Shown piece after piece: positions 1-6,716 of a DNA stretch of 13,190 bases. The stretch is taken from contig JAGOBQ010000061.1 of assembly GCA_017999215.1 (NCBI GenBank), positions 1 through 13,190 of the forward strand, written 5' to 3'. The translations under genes and the position numbers were made by a program. The notes under the pieces are model-generated. The model did not search any database and was not told where the DNA came from. It saw only the letters and a list, made by a program, of their open reading frames with translations. Position 1 is the first letter of the stretch. Each line of letters starts with the position of its first letter. The stretch is from Thermoanaerobaculia bacterium (GTDB lineage Bacteria > Acidobacteriota > Thermoanaerobaculia > UBA5066).

Positions 1-870
1 CGCCACGACCTCGTCGGGCATCGCGAGGTACTCGGGCGGGTAGCCCATCGCCCCGGTCGCGACGATGCAGCCCTGTCCGGGCATGAGGCGCGGAGAGGAC
101 GACGTCGTGCCGAGCGTCCCCGGGTTCGTCAGCGAGATCGAAGTCCCGAGGAAAGCCTCCGGCTCGATCGCGCCGCGTCGGGCCTTCCCGACGAGGTTGT
201 CGAACGTCGAGACGAACTCGGCGAAGTCGAGCCCCTCGGCGAGCTTGATGTTCGGGACGAGGAGGGAGCGGCTGCCGTCCTTCTTCGCGACGTCGACGGC
301 GATGCCGAGGTTCACGTGCGGCTTGCGGACGCGCTGCGGCTTCCCCTCCGCCTCGGCGTACGCGTCGTTCATCCCGGGGTGCTTCTCGAGCGCCCGGACG
401 ATCGCCCACGCCACGAGGTGCGTGAAGGAGATCTTCGACTGCCGGACCGCCTCGCGGTGGAGGTTCAGGATGCGCCGGTTCTCCTCCATCGCCTTGACCG
501 GGATCACGCGCTGCGACGTCGCGGTCGGGACGGAGAGCGAGGCGTCCATGTTCCGCGCGATCGTCGCGGCCCCGCCGACGAGCGGCTGCAGCGTCTCGCC
601 CGGGCGGAGCGACGGCGCGGGGCGCCCGGCGGAGGCCGCCGCGGCGGGCGCCGACACGGCGGGCGGCGGAGCCGGGGCCGCGGCCACGGGCGCCGCTCCG
701 GAGCCGGAGGCGGCGGAGGCGCGAGCGGCCTTCTCGAACTGCTCGAAGGTCCGCCGCCAGTCGTCGCCCACGGTGCCCGGGTTCAGCCGGTACTGGGCGT
801 AGAGCTCGAGGGCGAAGGCGGCGTTGTCGCCGAACGAATCGGAGAGAGCATCGAGGACGGAGTCGTGCAT
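1..870 (-). CDS. odhA: Multifunctional 2-oxoglutarate dehydrogenase, N-terminal part (E2-like domain fused to E1), cut by left edge
   Basis: Only the first 290 residues are in the window; the frame is open to base 1. Residues 1-45 resemble the N-terminal helix of OdhA/Kgd proteins (FGDNAAFALELYAQY, then DDWRRTFEQF). Residues 50-90 are an Ala/Pro-rich flexible linker. From about 92 the 2-oxoacid dehydrogenase acyltransferase (E2) fold begins: RNMDASLSVPTATS (107-119), ISFTHLVAWAIVRAL (147-161), HVNLGIAVD (185-193), SLTNPGTLGTT (246-256), then GCIVATGA. This arrangement is known from actinobacterial Kgd/OdhA, where an E2 catalytic domain precedes a thiamine-diphosphate E1 domain of roughly 900 residues. 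The E2 active-site His motif and the whole E1 part would lie beyond the edge. The ATG at 868-870 follows AGGGAGA at a normal distance. The enzyme decarboxylates 2-oxoglutarate in the TCA cycle. The E2-like domain is clear; that E1 follows is inferred from the N-terminal helix and linker style. Confidence 0.88.
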   Translation of the reverse strand, partial: MHDSVLDALSDSFGDNAAFALELYAQYRLNPGTVGDDWRRTFEQFEKAARASAASGSGAAPVAAAPAPPPAVSAPAAAASAGRPAPSLRPGETLQPLVGGAATIARNMDASLSVPTATSQRVIPVKAMEENRRILNLHREAVRQSKISFTHLVAWAIVRALEKHPGMNDAYAEAEGKPQRVRKPHVNLGIAVDVAKKDGSRSLLVPNIKLAEGLDFAEFVSTFDNLVGKARRGAIEPEAFLGTSISLTNPGTLGTTSSSPRLMPGQGCIVATGAMGYPPEYLAMPDEVVA

Positions 871-1009
871 TCGGGGTCTCCCTGTCGGCCGGGTCGTCTG
901 CGCCCGGCGGGCGTCATCGGCCCCTCTGTCGGCGGGGCGGCCGGCAGCGCGGCCATGTTACCCCGACCCCCGGACGCCGACGCCCGCTGCGCCCCGGCTC
1001 CGAACGGGC

Positions 1010-1015
1010 GACAAT
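1010..1015 (+). promoter_or_regulatory. Candidate -10 element (GACAAT) immediately before coaW
   Basis: GACAAT ends 8 nt before the coaW ATG, where the transcription start would fall at or next to the start codon. No Shine-Dalgarno sequence lies between. The bases 17-18 nt upstream show no clear -35 box. The same layout precedes the next two rightward genes, which makes leaderless transcription plausible but unproven. Confidence 0.35.
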
Positions 1016-1023
1016 GCTCCGCG

Positions 1024-1884
1024 ATGAGCCTCTGGGACGCCGGCGTCGACCTCGGCGCGACTCTCGCCAAGGCCGTGGCGGTTCCCTCCGGCCGCCCGCT
1101 CGAAGCCTTCGAGTCGTTCGTCGCGCCGGCCGGCGACGAGCGCCTCCTCGACGCCTTCCTGCTGCGCCACTCCCTCCGCCACCTCGCGGCGACCGGAGGC
1201 GGCGCGACGGCGCTCGCCGACCGCCTCGCGCCCGGAAGGGCGGTGACGATCGTCGACGAGTTCGCCGCCTGGGGCGCCGGCGAGCCGCTCCTGACGCGCC
1301 GGGCCGGCCTCGAGCTCCACTCGCCCCACCTCCTCGTGAGCCTCGGGACCGGCACCTCGATCCTCCGGATGGGCGCCCGCGGGAGCGTGGCCCGCGTCGG
1401 CGGAACGGCCCTCGGCGGCGGCACGCTCCGCGGCCTCGGCCGCCTCCTCCTCGGCACGGACGACCACGACCGGCTCGTCGCGCTCGCGGCCACGGGCGAC
1501 CGCCGGCACGTCGACCTCCTCGTCGGAGACCTCTACCGCCCCGGCGTGATAGCCCTGATGCCCGACCTGACCGCCGCGAACTTCGGCAAGGCGCGCGAGC
1601 CGCGCGCCGCCGACGTCGCCCACGCCCTCCTCGGCCTCGTCGGCGAGAACGTGGCGCTCCTCGCGGGCCAGATCGCCGTCGCCCTCGCGACGCCTCCGGG
1701 CGGCGGGACGCCCCGCCGCCGCCCCGACGTCCTCTACGCCGGGTCGACGCTCCGGAACAACCCTCTCCTCGTCGAGATCCTCGGGAACGTCACGGCCCTC
1801 GTCGGCGCCCGCGCCTCGTTCCTGCCGTTCGGCGAGTTCACGGGGGCGCTCGGGGCCCTGGCGCGAGCGCGCGCCGGCTCCTGA
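1024..1884 (+). CDS. coaW: Type II pantothenate kinase (CoaW/Fumble family)
   Basis: The 286-residue product matches the ASKHA-fold type II pantothenate kinases, which phosphorylate pantothenate with ATP in the first step of coenzyme A synthesis in the cytoplasm. Visible motifs are the N-terminal phosphate loop GVDLGATLAK (7-16), ATGGG (56-60), the acidic DEF triplet with the probable catalytic Glu79 followed by AAWGAG, the second phosphate motif SLGTGTSI (106-113), GGTALGGGTLRGLG (126-139), YAGSTLRNNPLL (238-249, compare the SS..NN segment in staphylococcal CoaW), and a C-terminal GEFTGALGAL (270-279). The length is close to the bacterial type II enzymes. The ATG at 1024 puts the first beta strand at the N-terminus; the open frame runs upstream but lies opposite odhA and reads as Arg-rich noise. 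It diverges from odhA and lies 31 nt before the SDR gene. Assignment to the family is firm; the substrate is inferred from the family. Confidence 0.88.
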   Translation: MSLWDAGVDLGATLAKAVAVPSGRPLEAFESFVAPAGDERLLDAFLLRHSLRHLAATGGGATALADRLAPGRAVTIVDEFAAWGAGEPLLTRRAGLELHSPHLLVSLGTGTSILRMGARGSVARVGGTALGGGTLRGLGRLLLGTDDHDRLVALAATGDRRHVDLLVGDLYRPGVIALMPDLTAANFGKAREPRAADVAHALLGLVGENVALLAGQIAVALATPPGGGTPRRRPDVLYAGSTLRNNPLLVEILGNVTALVGARASFLPFGEFTGALGALARARAGS

Positions 1885-1909
1885 CGCCCCGCCTCCCGGG
1901 TGCGAAACT
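1881..1909 (+). promoter_or_regulatory. Candidate promoter for the SDR gene (CTGACG - 17 nt - GAAACT)
   Basis: CTGACG at 1881-1886 matches TTGACA at four of six positions and is followed after 17 nt by GAAACT at 1904-1909. The ATG of the SDR gene comes 6 nt later, so an mRNA from here would start at about the start codon. The candidate overlaps the coaW stop codon. Two copies of CTCCCGGG (1892-1899 and 1908-1915) flank and partly overlap the -10-like hexamer; their role, if any, is unknown. Confidence 0.3.
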
Positions 1910-1915
1910 CCCGGG

Positions 1916-2713
1916 ATGGACGCGCTGACGCCTCCCGCCGTCTCCCCCCTCCTCGACCTCGAGGGCCGGGTCGCCCTCGTCACCGGCGCCTCCCGCGGCA
2001 TCGGCGCCGCGACGGCGCGCCTCCTCGGCCGCTGCGGGGCGCGCGTCGCGATCCACTACGGCCGCAGCCGCGCCGAGGCCGAGGCCGTCGCCGCGGAGAT
2101 CGCGCTCTCCGGCGGGCCTCCCGCCGCGACCTTCCAGGCCGAGCTCGCGAGCGACGACGAGCGGCGGCGCCTGCATCGCGAGGTCGCGAGCACTCTCGGC
2201 GACCCGCTCCTCCTCGTCCACAACGCCGGCATCTACGTCCGGAACCCGTTCGAGGAGACCGACGACGCCGCCTTCCTCTCGCGCTGGAGGACGACCCAGG
2301 CCGTCAACCTCGAGGCGGCCGCCCACCTCACGCTCCTGGCCCTTCCCGCGATGCGCGCCGCGCGGTTCGGGCGCGTCGTGATGGTGGCCTCCCGCGCCGC
2401 GTTCCGCGCCGAGACCGACGCCGCCAGCTACGCCGTCTCGAAGGCCGGGATGGTCAGCCTCGCCCGCTGCCTCGCCCGAAACGAGGGGAAGCACGGGATC
2501 ACGGCGAACGCCATCTGCCCCGGGTGGGTCGACACCGCGATGGCGCGTCCCGACGTCGCCGCGCGCAAGGCCGAGATCGAGGGAGAGGTCCCGCTCGGGA
2601 GGATCGCGACGCCGGAGGACTGCGCCCGGGCGATCCTCTTCTACCTCTCCCCGCTCGCCTCCTACGCGAACGGGACGGCCCTCGGGCTGAACGGGGGCTC
2701 GTTCCTTCACTGA
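1916..2713 (+). CDS. Short-chain dehydrogenase/reductase, FabG-like
   Basis: This 265-residue protein is a classical SDR oxidoreductase. The Rossmann glycine motif TGASRGIG is at 23-30, the NAG motif at 103-105, the structural Asn at 131, and the catalytic triad is Ser159, Tyr172 (YAVSK) and Lys176, with Ser exactly 13 residues before Tyr as in E. coli FabG. CPGWVDT at 201-207 and the C-terminal ANGTALGLNGGSFLH segment are typical of FabG-like enzymes. A basic residue in the GRSR segment after the second strand (49-52) suggests NADP(H) preference. The substrate cannot be read from the sequence: a 3-oxoacyl-ACP reductase role or a specialised reductase are both possible, and no acyl-carrier or other fatty-acid synthesis gene is next to it. 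It starts 31 nt after coaW stops and has no clear Shine-Dalgarno sequence. Confidence 0.9.
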   Translation: MDALTPPAVSPLLDLEGRVALVTGASRGIGAATARLLGRCGARVAIHYGRSRAEAEAVAAEIALSGGPPAATFQAELASDDERRRLHREVASTLGDPLLLVHNAGIYVRNPFEETDDAAFLSRWRTTQAVNLEAAAHLTLLALPAMRAARFGRVVMVASRAAFRAETDAASYAVSKAGMVSLARCLARNEGKHGITANAICPGWVDTAMARPDVAARKAEIEGEVPLGRIATPEDCARAILFYLSPLASYANGTALGLNGGSFLH

Positions 2714-2787
2714 CCGGGCCGCTCGCCCCCGAGCCTCGACCGGGCGAGGCCGACGAAAAGAAAGTGCGGCGGGCCCGCTTTCCGGGA

Positions 2788-2793
2788 GACAAT
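2788..2793 (+). promoter_or_regulatory. Candidate -10 element (GACAAT) before the small exported protein gene
   Basis: GACAAT is identical to the hexamer before coaW and ends 6 nt before the GTG start at 2800. GGGAG at 2784-2788 could instead act as a distant Shine-Dalgarno sequence. No convincing -35 box is seen. Confidence 0.3.
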
Positions 2794-2799
2794 GACATC

Positions 2800-3219
2800 G
2801 TGCTCGTTCCCTGCGGGAGAGCCCTCGTCTTGATTGCGTCCCTCCTTGCCGGCCTCGCGGCCGCCGATCCCGGAGTGAAGACGCGCGCCCCCGAGGTCCC
2901 CGGCTTCCGGCTCGTCCTCCCCACCGGCTTCTTCCGTTCGACGCCGCTCCCCCCCGAGATCGGCGTCTTCAGCGGCGAGAGCCTCGTCCGCCTCCCCGGG
3001 GACCCGGACTCCGTCCTGACGCTGGGAGGTCCCGTCCCGTCCGGCGAGCCACGCTTCCGCTTCGCCATCGAGGTGAACGAGGCGGTGCTGAAGCTGATCC
3101 CGCCCGACCCGCGGGTCCGCCCCGACGACACCCGGAGCCGCGCGGGTGGCGACTGGCAGCCGGTCGACGCGACCGGACGCCCCTACCAGCTCCGTCTCGG
3201 CGCCCGCCTCGTCTGGTAG
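2800..3219 (+). CDS. Small exported protein of unknown function
   Basis: The 139-residue product begins at GTG 2800 with Leu-Val-Pro-Cys-Gly-Arg, then a hydrophobic stretch (ALVLIASLLAGLAAA) ending in an Ala-rich site that fits Sec signal peptidase cleavage near residue 22. A TTG at 2830 in the same frame is a possible later start but would shorten the signal. The mature part has short beta-prone segments (GFRLVLPTGFF, SVLTLGGPVP, RFRFAIEVNEAVLKLIPP) and one region rich in Asp/Arg near the end. Third positions are overwhelmingly G/C, as in neighbouring genes, so I consider it real. I do not recognise a family. It lies 86 nt after the SDR gene and just ahead of a strong terminator, so it ends the rightward block. 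Confidence 0.6.
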   Translation: MLVPCGRALVLIASLLAGLAAADPGVKTRAPEVPGFRLVLPTGFFRSTPLPPEIGVFSGESLVRLPGDPDSVLTLGGPVPSGEPRFRFAIEVNEAVLKLIPPDPRVRPDDTRSRAGGDWQPVDATGRPYQLRLGARLVW

Positions 3220-3231
3220 CCGGGCAAACCC

Positions 3232-3275
3232 CGAAACGCGAACGCCCCGGGTCTCCCCGGGGCGATCGCGTTTCG
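3232..3275. terminator. Strong hairpin between convergent genes, probable bidirectional terminator
   Basis: The arms at 3232-3251 (CGAAACGCGAACGCCCCGGG) and 3256-3275 pair over 20 positions with a single A-A mismatch around a 4-nt TCTC loop. The outer pairs include AAA on one side and TTT on the other (CGTTTCG), giving a short U stretch at the hairpin base in both directions. It lies between the stop of the rightward exported-protein gene and the stop of leftward nuoI. Confidence 0.8.
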
Positions 3276-3292
3276 AGGCGCCGGAGCGTCCG

Positions 3293-3970
3293 CTACGCCG
3301 GCTTCGCCGGGGCGGGCGCCGGGGCCGGCGGCTTCGGCGGAGGGGGCGGCATTCGGTTGATCGCCGCGTTCCGCGCGAGCGTCATCGGCAGGACGGCGAG
3401 GCCCGACGGCTCGAACTGGCCGGCCTTCTTCGCCGGGCTCTCTCCGTAGTAGGGGCGGTATCCGTATCCCGGACCGCCCGGCGCCGTGTCCGACGGCTTC
3501 TCGGTCAGCTCGGGAATCCCGTAGACGGCGTCCTTCCTCGAGAAGTAGGAGAGCTCGTAGTCCTTCGTCATCCAGATCGCGTCCTTCGGGCAGGCGTCGA
3601 CGCAGAAGCCGCACATGACGCACCGGAGGAGGTCGATCTCGAAGACGGTCGGGTACTTCTCGTAGGCCAGGTTCGGGTGCTCCCCCGCCTCGATGTGGAT
3701 GCAGTCGGCGGGGCAGGCCGTCGCGCACATGTAGCAGGCGACGCACGCCAGCGTCCCGTCCTCACGGGTCTTCAGGATGTGCCGGCCGCGGAAGCGGTCG
3801 GAGTAGCTGCGGCGCTCCTCGGGGTACTCGATCGTCGGCCGCGCCTTGCGCGAGAGGACGTTCGCGACGAACTTCCGGAACGTCAGGGCCATGCCCGAGA
3901 GGAGCGGGAGGTAGAGCCGGACGGCGAGCGTCGGCGCCGGGGGATCGATCAGGGCGACCTTGCCGGGCAT
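3293..3970 (-). CDS. nuoI: NADH-quinone oxidoreductase subunit I (two [4Fe-4S] clusters)
   Basis: The 225-residue product carries two ferredoxin motifs, CVACYMCATACP (Cys76, 79, 82, 86) and CVMCGFCVDACP (Cys117, 120, 123, 127), which hold the N6a and N6b clusters passing electrons toward N2 in complex I. The N-terminal segment before them (LTFRKFVANVLSRKARPTIEYPEE, 29-52) is the usual NuoI lead-in that lies along the membrane. The C-terminus is longer than in E. coli NuoI and ends in a Pro/Ala/Lys-only tail (207-225) of unknown role. The ATG at 3970 is preceded by GGAGGGACGAG, and this ribosome site overlaps the TAG stop of nuoCD, so translation of the two is probably coupled. It is the last gene of the leftward nuo block and is followed by the terminator at 3232-3275. 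Confidence 0.96.
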   Translation of the reverse strand: MPGKVALIDPPAPTLAVRLYLPLLSGMALTFRKFVANVLSRKARPTIEYPEERRSYSDRFRGRHILKTREDGTLACVACYMCATACPADCIHIEAGEHPNLAYEKYPTVFEIDLLRCVMCGFCVDACPKDAIWMTKDYELSYFSRKDAVYGIPELTEKPSDTAPGGPGYGYRPYYGESPAKKAGQFEPSGLAVLPMTLARNAAINRMPPPPPKPPAPAPAPAKPA

Positions 3971-3980
3971 CTCGTCCCTC

Positions 3981-5720
3981 CTACCTGTCCAGCTCGCCGG
4001 CGATGATGTTGAGCCCGCCGAGCGTCGCGACGGCGTCGGCCATCATGCCGCCGACGATGATCTTCTCGAACGCCGCGAAGAGCGGGAAGCAGGGGGGGCG
4101 CACCTTGACGCGGTAGGGACGGCCGCTCCCGTCGGAGACGATCGAGTAGCCCAGCTCGCCGTTCGCCCCTTCCGTGTACGAGTAGATCTCCCCGGCCGGG
4201 ACCTGGATCCCCTCGAACACGTTCTTGAAGTGGAAGATGAGCCCTTCCATCTCGTTGTAGACCATCTGCTTCGGCGGGAGGACGACGCGGTAGTCGTCGC
4301 TGACGACCGGCCCGCCGGGGAGCTTCGCGACGACCTGCTCGACGATCCGGAGCGACTGCCGCATCTCCTCCATCCGGACGAGGAACCGGGCGTAGTTGTC
4401 GCCGCCCGTCGCGACCGGGACGTCGAAGTCGACCTCGTCGTAGCCGTCGTACGGGGAGTCCTTGCGCAGGTCGTAGCCCACGCCCGAGCCGCGCAGGCAC
4501 GGCCCCGTGAAGCCCCAGGCGATCGCCTGCTCCTTCGTGACGACGCCGGTCCCGATCATCCGCTTGTGGAAGATCCGGTTCTTCGTCAGGAGGGTGTCGA
4601 CCTCCTGGATGTTCTTCGCGACCTTCTTCGAGAGCTCCCGGCACCACTCGACGAAGTTCGGCGGGACGTCCATCGAGAGGCCGCCGATCCTCGCGTAGCT
4701 CGAGGTGAGCCGCGCGCCGCAGCAGGCCTCGAGGAGCGAGTAGATCTCCTCGCGCGCCTGGAAGGCGTACCAGTACGCCGTGAGGCCGCCGAGGTCGACC
4801 GTGTTCGCCCCGATGCAGACCATGTGGTCCATGATTCGGGAGAACTCGGAGAGGACGACCCGGACGGCCTTCGCGCGGGGCGGGATCTCGATCCCGAGCA
4901 TCTGCTCGACGGCGCGGGCGTACCCGTTGCCGTTGATCATCGGGGAGCAGTAGTTCAGGCGGTCCGTGTACGGGATCACCTGCGTGTACGTGTGCGTCTC
5001 CGACATCTTCTCGAAGCAGCGGTGCAGGTACCCGCACTCCGACTCGGCCGCGACGATCTTCTCGCCGTCCAGCCGCACGACGATCCGGAGGGTCCCGTGC
5101 GTCACCGGGTGCGACGGGCCGAGGTTCAGCGTCGTCGTCTCGAAGACGTCCTCGGGGAGGTCCGTCTTCGCGGCGAGCCGGGTCTGGAGGACGTCCTCCT
5201 CCGTGCAGAGCCAGCGCTGCCCCGCCTCGTAGTCCTTCCGGAGGGCGTGCCCGACGAAGCCGTTGTGCGTGAGGAGCCGCGCGAGGTTCGGATGGCCGTC
5301 GAAGCGGACCCCCATCAGGTCCCACGCCTCGCGCTCGAACCAGTTCGCCGCGGGCCAGACGTCCACGAGCGTCGCGACGCGCGGGTCGGCGGCCGGGAGG
5401 GCGACCCGGAGCCGGAGGTGCTCGTTCCGCCTCGTCGAGTAGAGGAGCGCGTTCAGCTGGAAGCGCCCCTCGCCGCGGAAGGCCGCCGGGCCGTCGAGCT
5501 TCAGGCGGTCGACGGCGACGAGGTCGAGGAGGAGGTCGAAGGCCGCGGCCGGGTCGTCCCGGAGGAAGAGCGCGGCGGCGTGCCAGGACGCCGGCGTCGC
5601 GACGAGGGTCGGGACGTCGGTGGCGGGACGCGGCTCGACGCGGACGGAGCCGTCCGGGAACGTCCGCTGAAGGACCGGGGCGAACGAGACGCCCGTCGCC
5701 GGGGCGAGGGTCGCGCTCAT
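3981..5720 (-). CDS. nuoCD: NADH-quinone oxidoreductase, fused subunits C and D
   Basis: The 579-residue protein joins the 30-kDa (NuoC) and 49-kDa (NuoD) subunits of the peripheral arm. NuoC occupies about 1-170, with the family signature FEREAWDLMGVRFDGHPNLARLL at 128-150. NuoD starts near 185: NLGPSHPVTHGTLR (199-212) contains His204 and His208, and DRLNYCSPMINGNGYA includes Tyr257. By alignment from memory with Nqo4 of Thermus, His208 and Tyr257 would be the quinone-binding pair. SECGYLHRCFEKMSE is at 227-241. The C-terminal half continues conserved to the GGMMADAV...GELDR end, so the gene looks intact. Fusion of C and D is known from E. coli and other bacteria. The ATG at 5720 lies inside the end of nuoB (ATGA overlap) with GGGAGAG before it. 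A longer open frame upstream lies over nuoB and is not used. Confidence 0.96.
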   Translation of the reverse strand: MSATLAPATGVSFAPVLQRTFPDGSVRVEPRPATDVPTLVATPASWHAAALFLRDDPAAAFDLLLDLVAVDRLKLDGPAAFRGEGRFQLNALLYSTRRNEHLRLRVALPAADPRVATLVDVWPAANWFEREAWDLMGVRFDGHPNLARLLTHNGFVGHALRKDYEAGQRWLCTEEDVLQTRLAAKTDLPEDVFETTTLNLGPSHPVTHGTLRIVVRLDGEKIVAAESECGYLHRCFEKMSETHTYTQVIPYTDRLNYCSPMINGNGYARAVEQMLGIEIPPRAKAVRVVLSEFSRIMDHMVCIGANTVDLGGLTAYWYAFQAREEIYSLLEACCGARLTSSYARIGGLSMDVPPNFVEWCRELSKKVAKNIQEVDTLLTKNRIFHKRMIGTGVVTKEQAIAWGFTGPCLRGSGVGYDLRKDSPYDGYDEVDFDVPVATGGDNYARFLVRMEEMRQSLRIVEQVVAKLPGGPVVSDDYRVVLPPKQMVYNEMEGLIFHFKNVFEGIQVPAGEIYSYTEGANGELGYSIVSDGSGRPYRVKVRPPCFPLFAAFEKIIVGGMMADAVATLGGLNIIAGELDR

Positions 5721-6436
5721 CGCTTCTCTCCCTTCGCGGCCTTCGCGGCCGCCGCCTCCGCCGCCTCCGCCACCGCCGAGCCGCCCATCTCGGAGAACCC
5801 GGACTCCGAGCTCCGCCCGGGCGCCATGACCGCCTTCGAGTAGGCCGGGAGCGACTCCACCTGCGGGTCGGTGCCGACGCGGATCGGGACGTACGTCTTC
5901 GCCTCGCGGTGGCGGGCGAGGTCGCCCGACTGGATCCGCTTCTGGAGCTCGATGATCCCGTAGATCAGGTTCTCCGGAGTCGGCGGGCAGCCCGCGACGT
6001 AGACGTCGACCGGGATGATCTCGTCGATCCCCTGCACGACGTGGTAGGCGCGGTAGAAGCCCCCCGTGCAGGCGCAGACGCCCATCGAGATGACCCACTT
6101 CGGCTCCGGCATCTGGTCGTAGATCTTCCGGAGGATCGGGGCCTGCTTGTCGGTGATCGTCCCCGAGACGATCATCAGGTCGGCCTGCCTCGGCGAGAAG
6201 CGGACGACCTCGGCCCCGAACCGGGCGAGGTCGTAGTGCGACGACACCGACGACATGAACTCGATCGCGCAGCAGGCCGTGCCGAACGGCATCGGCCAGA
6301 GGGAGTTCTTGTGGCTCCACTGGACGAACCAGTCGAGCTTCGTCGTGAGGAAGTCGAAGCCCGTCGTGGAGGGGACGCCGGGCGCGAGAGGCGGCTCGAT
6401 CCGCGCGGCCGGCAGAGGGAACTTCTTGTCGCTCAT
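5717..6436 (-). CDS. nuoB: NADH-quinone oxidoreductase subunit B (N2 cluster)
   Basis: The 239-residue product holds the terminal [4Fe-4S] cluster N2 of complex I, which reduces quinone. Ligands are visible as the tandem Cys55-Cys56 in FGTACCAIEFM, Cys121 in MGVCACTGG, and Cys150 in AGCPPTPE. The flanking family segments are also present: RFSPRQADLMIVSGTIT (79-95) and VVQGIDEIIPVDVYVAGCPP (133-152). Behind the conserved core there is an extension from about 195, ending in an Ala/Glu/Lys-rich tail. I start at the ATG 6434-6436 (MSDKKFPLP): a G-rich ribosome site (GGGGGGT) precedes it, whereas the extra 42 residues of the longer open frame are Arg-rich and overlap the gene upstream. It overlaps nuoCD by 4 bases. 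Confidence 0.95.
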   Translation of the reverse strand: MSDKKFPLPAARIEPPLAPGVPSTTGFDFLTTKLDWFVQWSHKNSLWPMPFGTACCAIEFMSSVSSHYDLARFGAEVVRFSPRQADLMIVSGTITDKQAPILRKIYDQMPEPKWVISMGVCACTGGFYRAYHVVQGIDEIIPVDVYVAGCPPTPENLIYGIIELQKRIQSGDLARHREAKTYVPIRVGTDPQVESLPAYSKAVMAPGRSSESGFSEMGGSAVAEAAEAAAAKAAKGEKR

Positions 6437-6475
6437 CGGGACCCCCCGGTGCTCGTGAAACCGATCACGGGCGCG

Positions 6476-6481
6476 ATTGTA
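6476..6481 (-). promoter_or_regulatory. Candidate -10 box (TACAAT) for the nuoB-nuoCD-nuoI unit
   Basis: TACAAT on the minus strand lies in the 53-nt gap between the [2Fe-2S] protein gene and nuoB, 39 nt before the nuoB start. It would give a leader of about 30 nt. No good -35 hexamer is at 16-18 nt; TCGACG is 19 nt upstream. It would let the nuo genes be transcribed apart from def. Confidence 0.35.
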
Positions 6482-6489
6482 AAGGGCTC

Positions 6490-6711
6490 TCAGCGCTTTC
6501 CGTCGAGCATCTCGAGGATGACCGGGACGCACCGCTCGCCGTGGCAGGAGCCCGTCGTGCACCCCGTGGCGCGCGCCACGTCTTCCACGCTCCGGGCTCC
6601 GTTCTCGATCGCTTCCTCGACGCGCGGCACCTTGATCCCGTTGCAGATGCAGACGGGCTTGTACTTCCGCAGGATCCGCGCATGCTTCTCGGAGAGGGAG
6701 GCGTCGTCCAC
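6490..6711 (-). CDS. Small BFD-like [2Fe-2S]-binding protein
   Basis: The 73-residue product is a stand-alone BFD-type iron-sulfur domain. Cys21 and Cys23 (VCICNG) are followed after 32 residues by Cys56 and Cys61 (TGSCHGERC), the C-x-C-x32-C-x4-C layout seen in BFD-like domains of amine and sarcosine oxidase-type proteins; Cys51 is an extra, non-canonical cysteine. The segment between reads IKVPRVEEAIENGARSVEDV, typical of the fold. These domains pass electrons or help in iron handling; the partner here is unknown. The start is probably GTG 6709-6711, 5 nt after the def stop and with GAGG close before it; no ATG is available upstream of the first Cys in this frame. Being between def and nuoB suggests co-transcription with def. 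Confidence 0.8.
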   Translation of the reverse strand: MDDASLSEKHARILRKYKPVCICNGIKVPRVEEAIENGARSVEDVARATGCTTGSCHGERCVPVILEMLDGKR

Positions 6712-6716
6712 GGGCC

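Noticed and set aside
316..1023. Upstream extension of the coaW frame
   Set aside because: These residues lie opposite odhA and are Arg/Gly-rich noise; the kinase fold begins at the ATG at 1024.
1892..1915. Direct repeat CTCCCGGG...CTCCCGGG as an operator
   Set aside because: Only 8 bases each, G/C only, in a sequence where such words are frequent; noted within the promoter entry but not supported as a regulator site.
2733..2750. Hairpin after the SDR gene as a terminator
   Set aside because: GCCTCG/CGAGGC is a 6-bp stem with no T run after it; too weak to call.
3960..5843. Long plus-strand open frame opposite nuoCD (627 codons)
   Set aside because: It lies entirely over nuoCD and nuoB, which have clear family motifs. 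The translation is Arg/Glu/Val-rich low-complexity sequence, the usual antisense shadow in GC-rich DNA.
6437..6562. 42-residue N-terminal extension of NuoB
   Set aside because: It overlaps the [2Fe-2S] protein gene and is Arg-rich; the ATG at 6436 has its own ribosome site and fits the family length.
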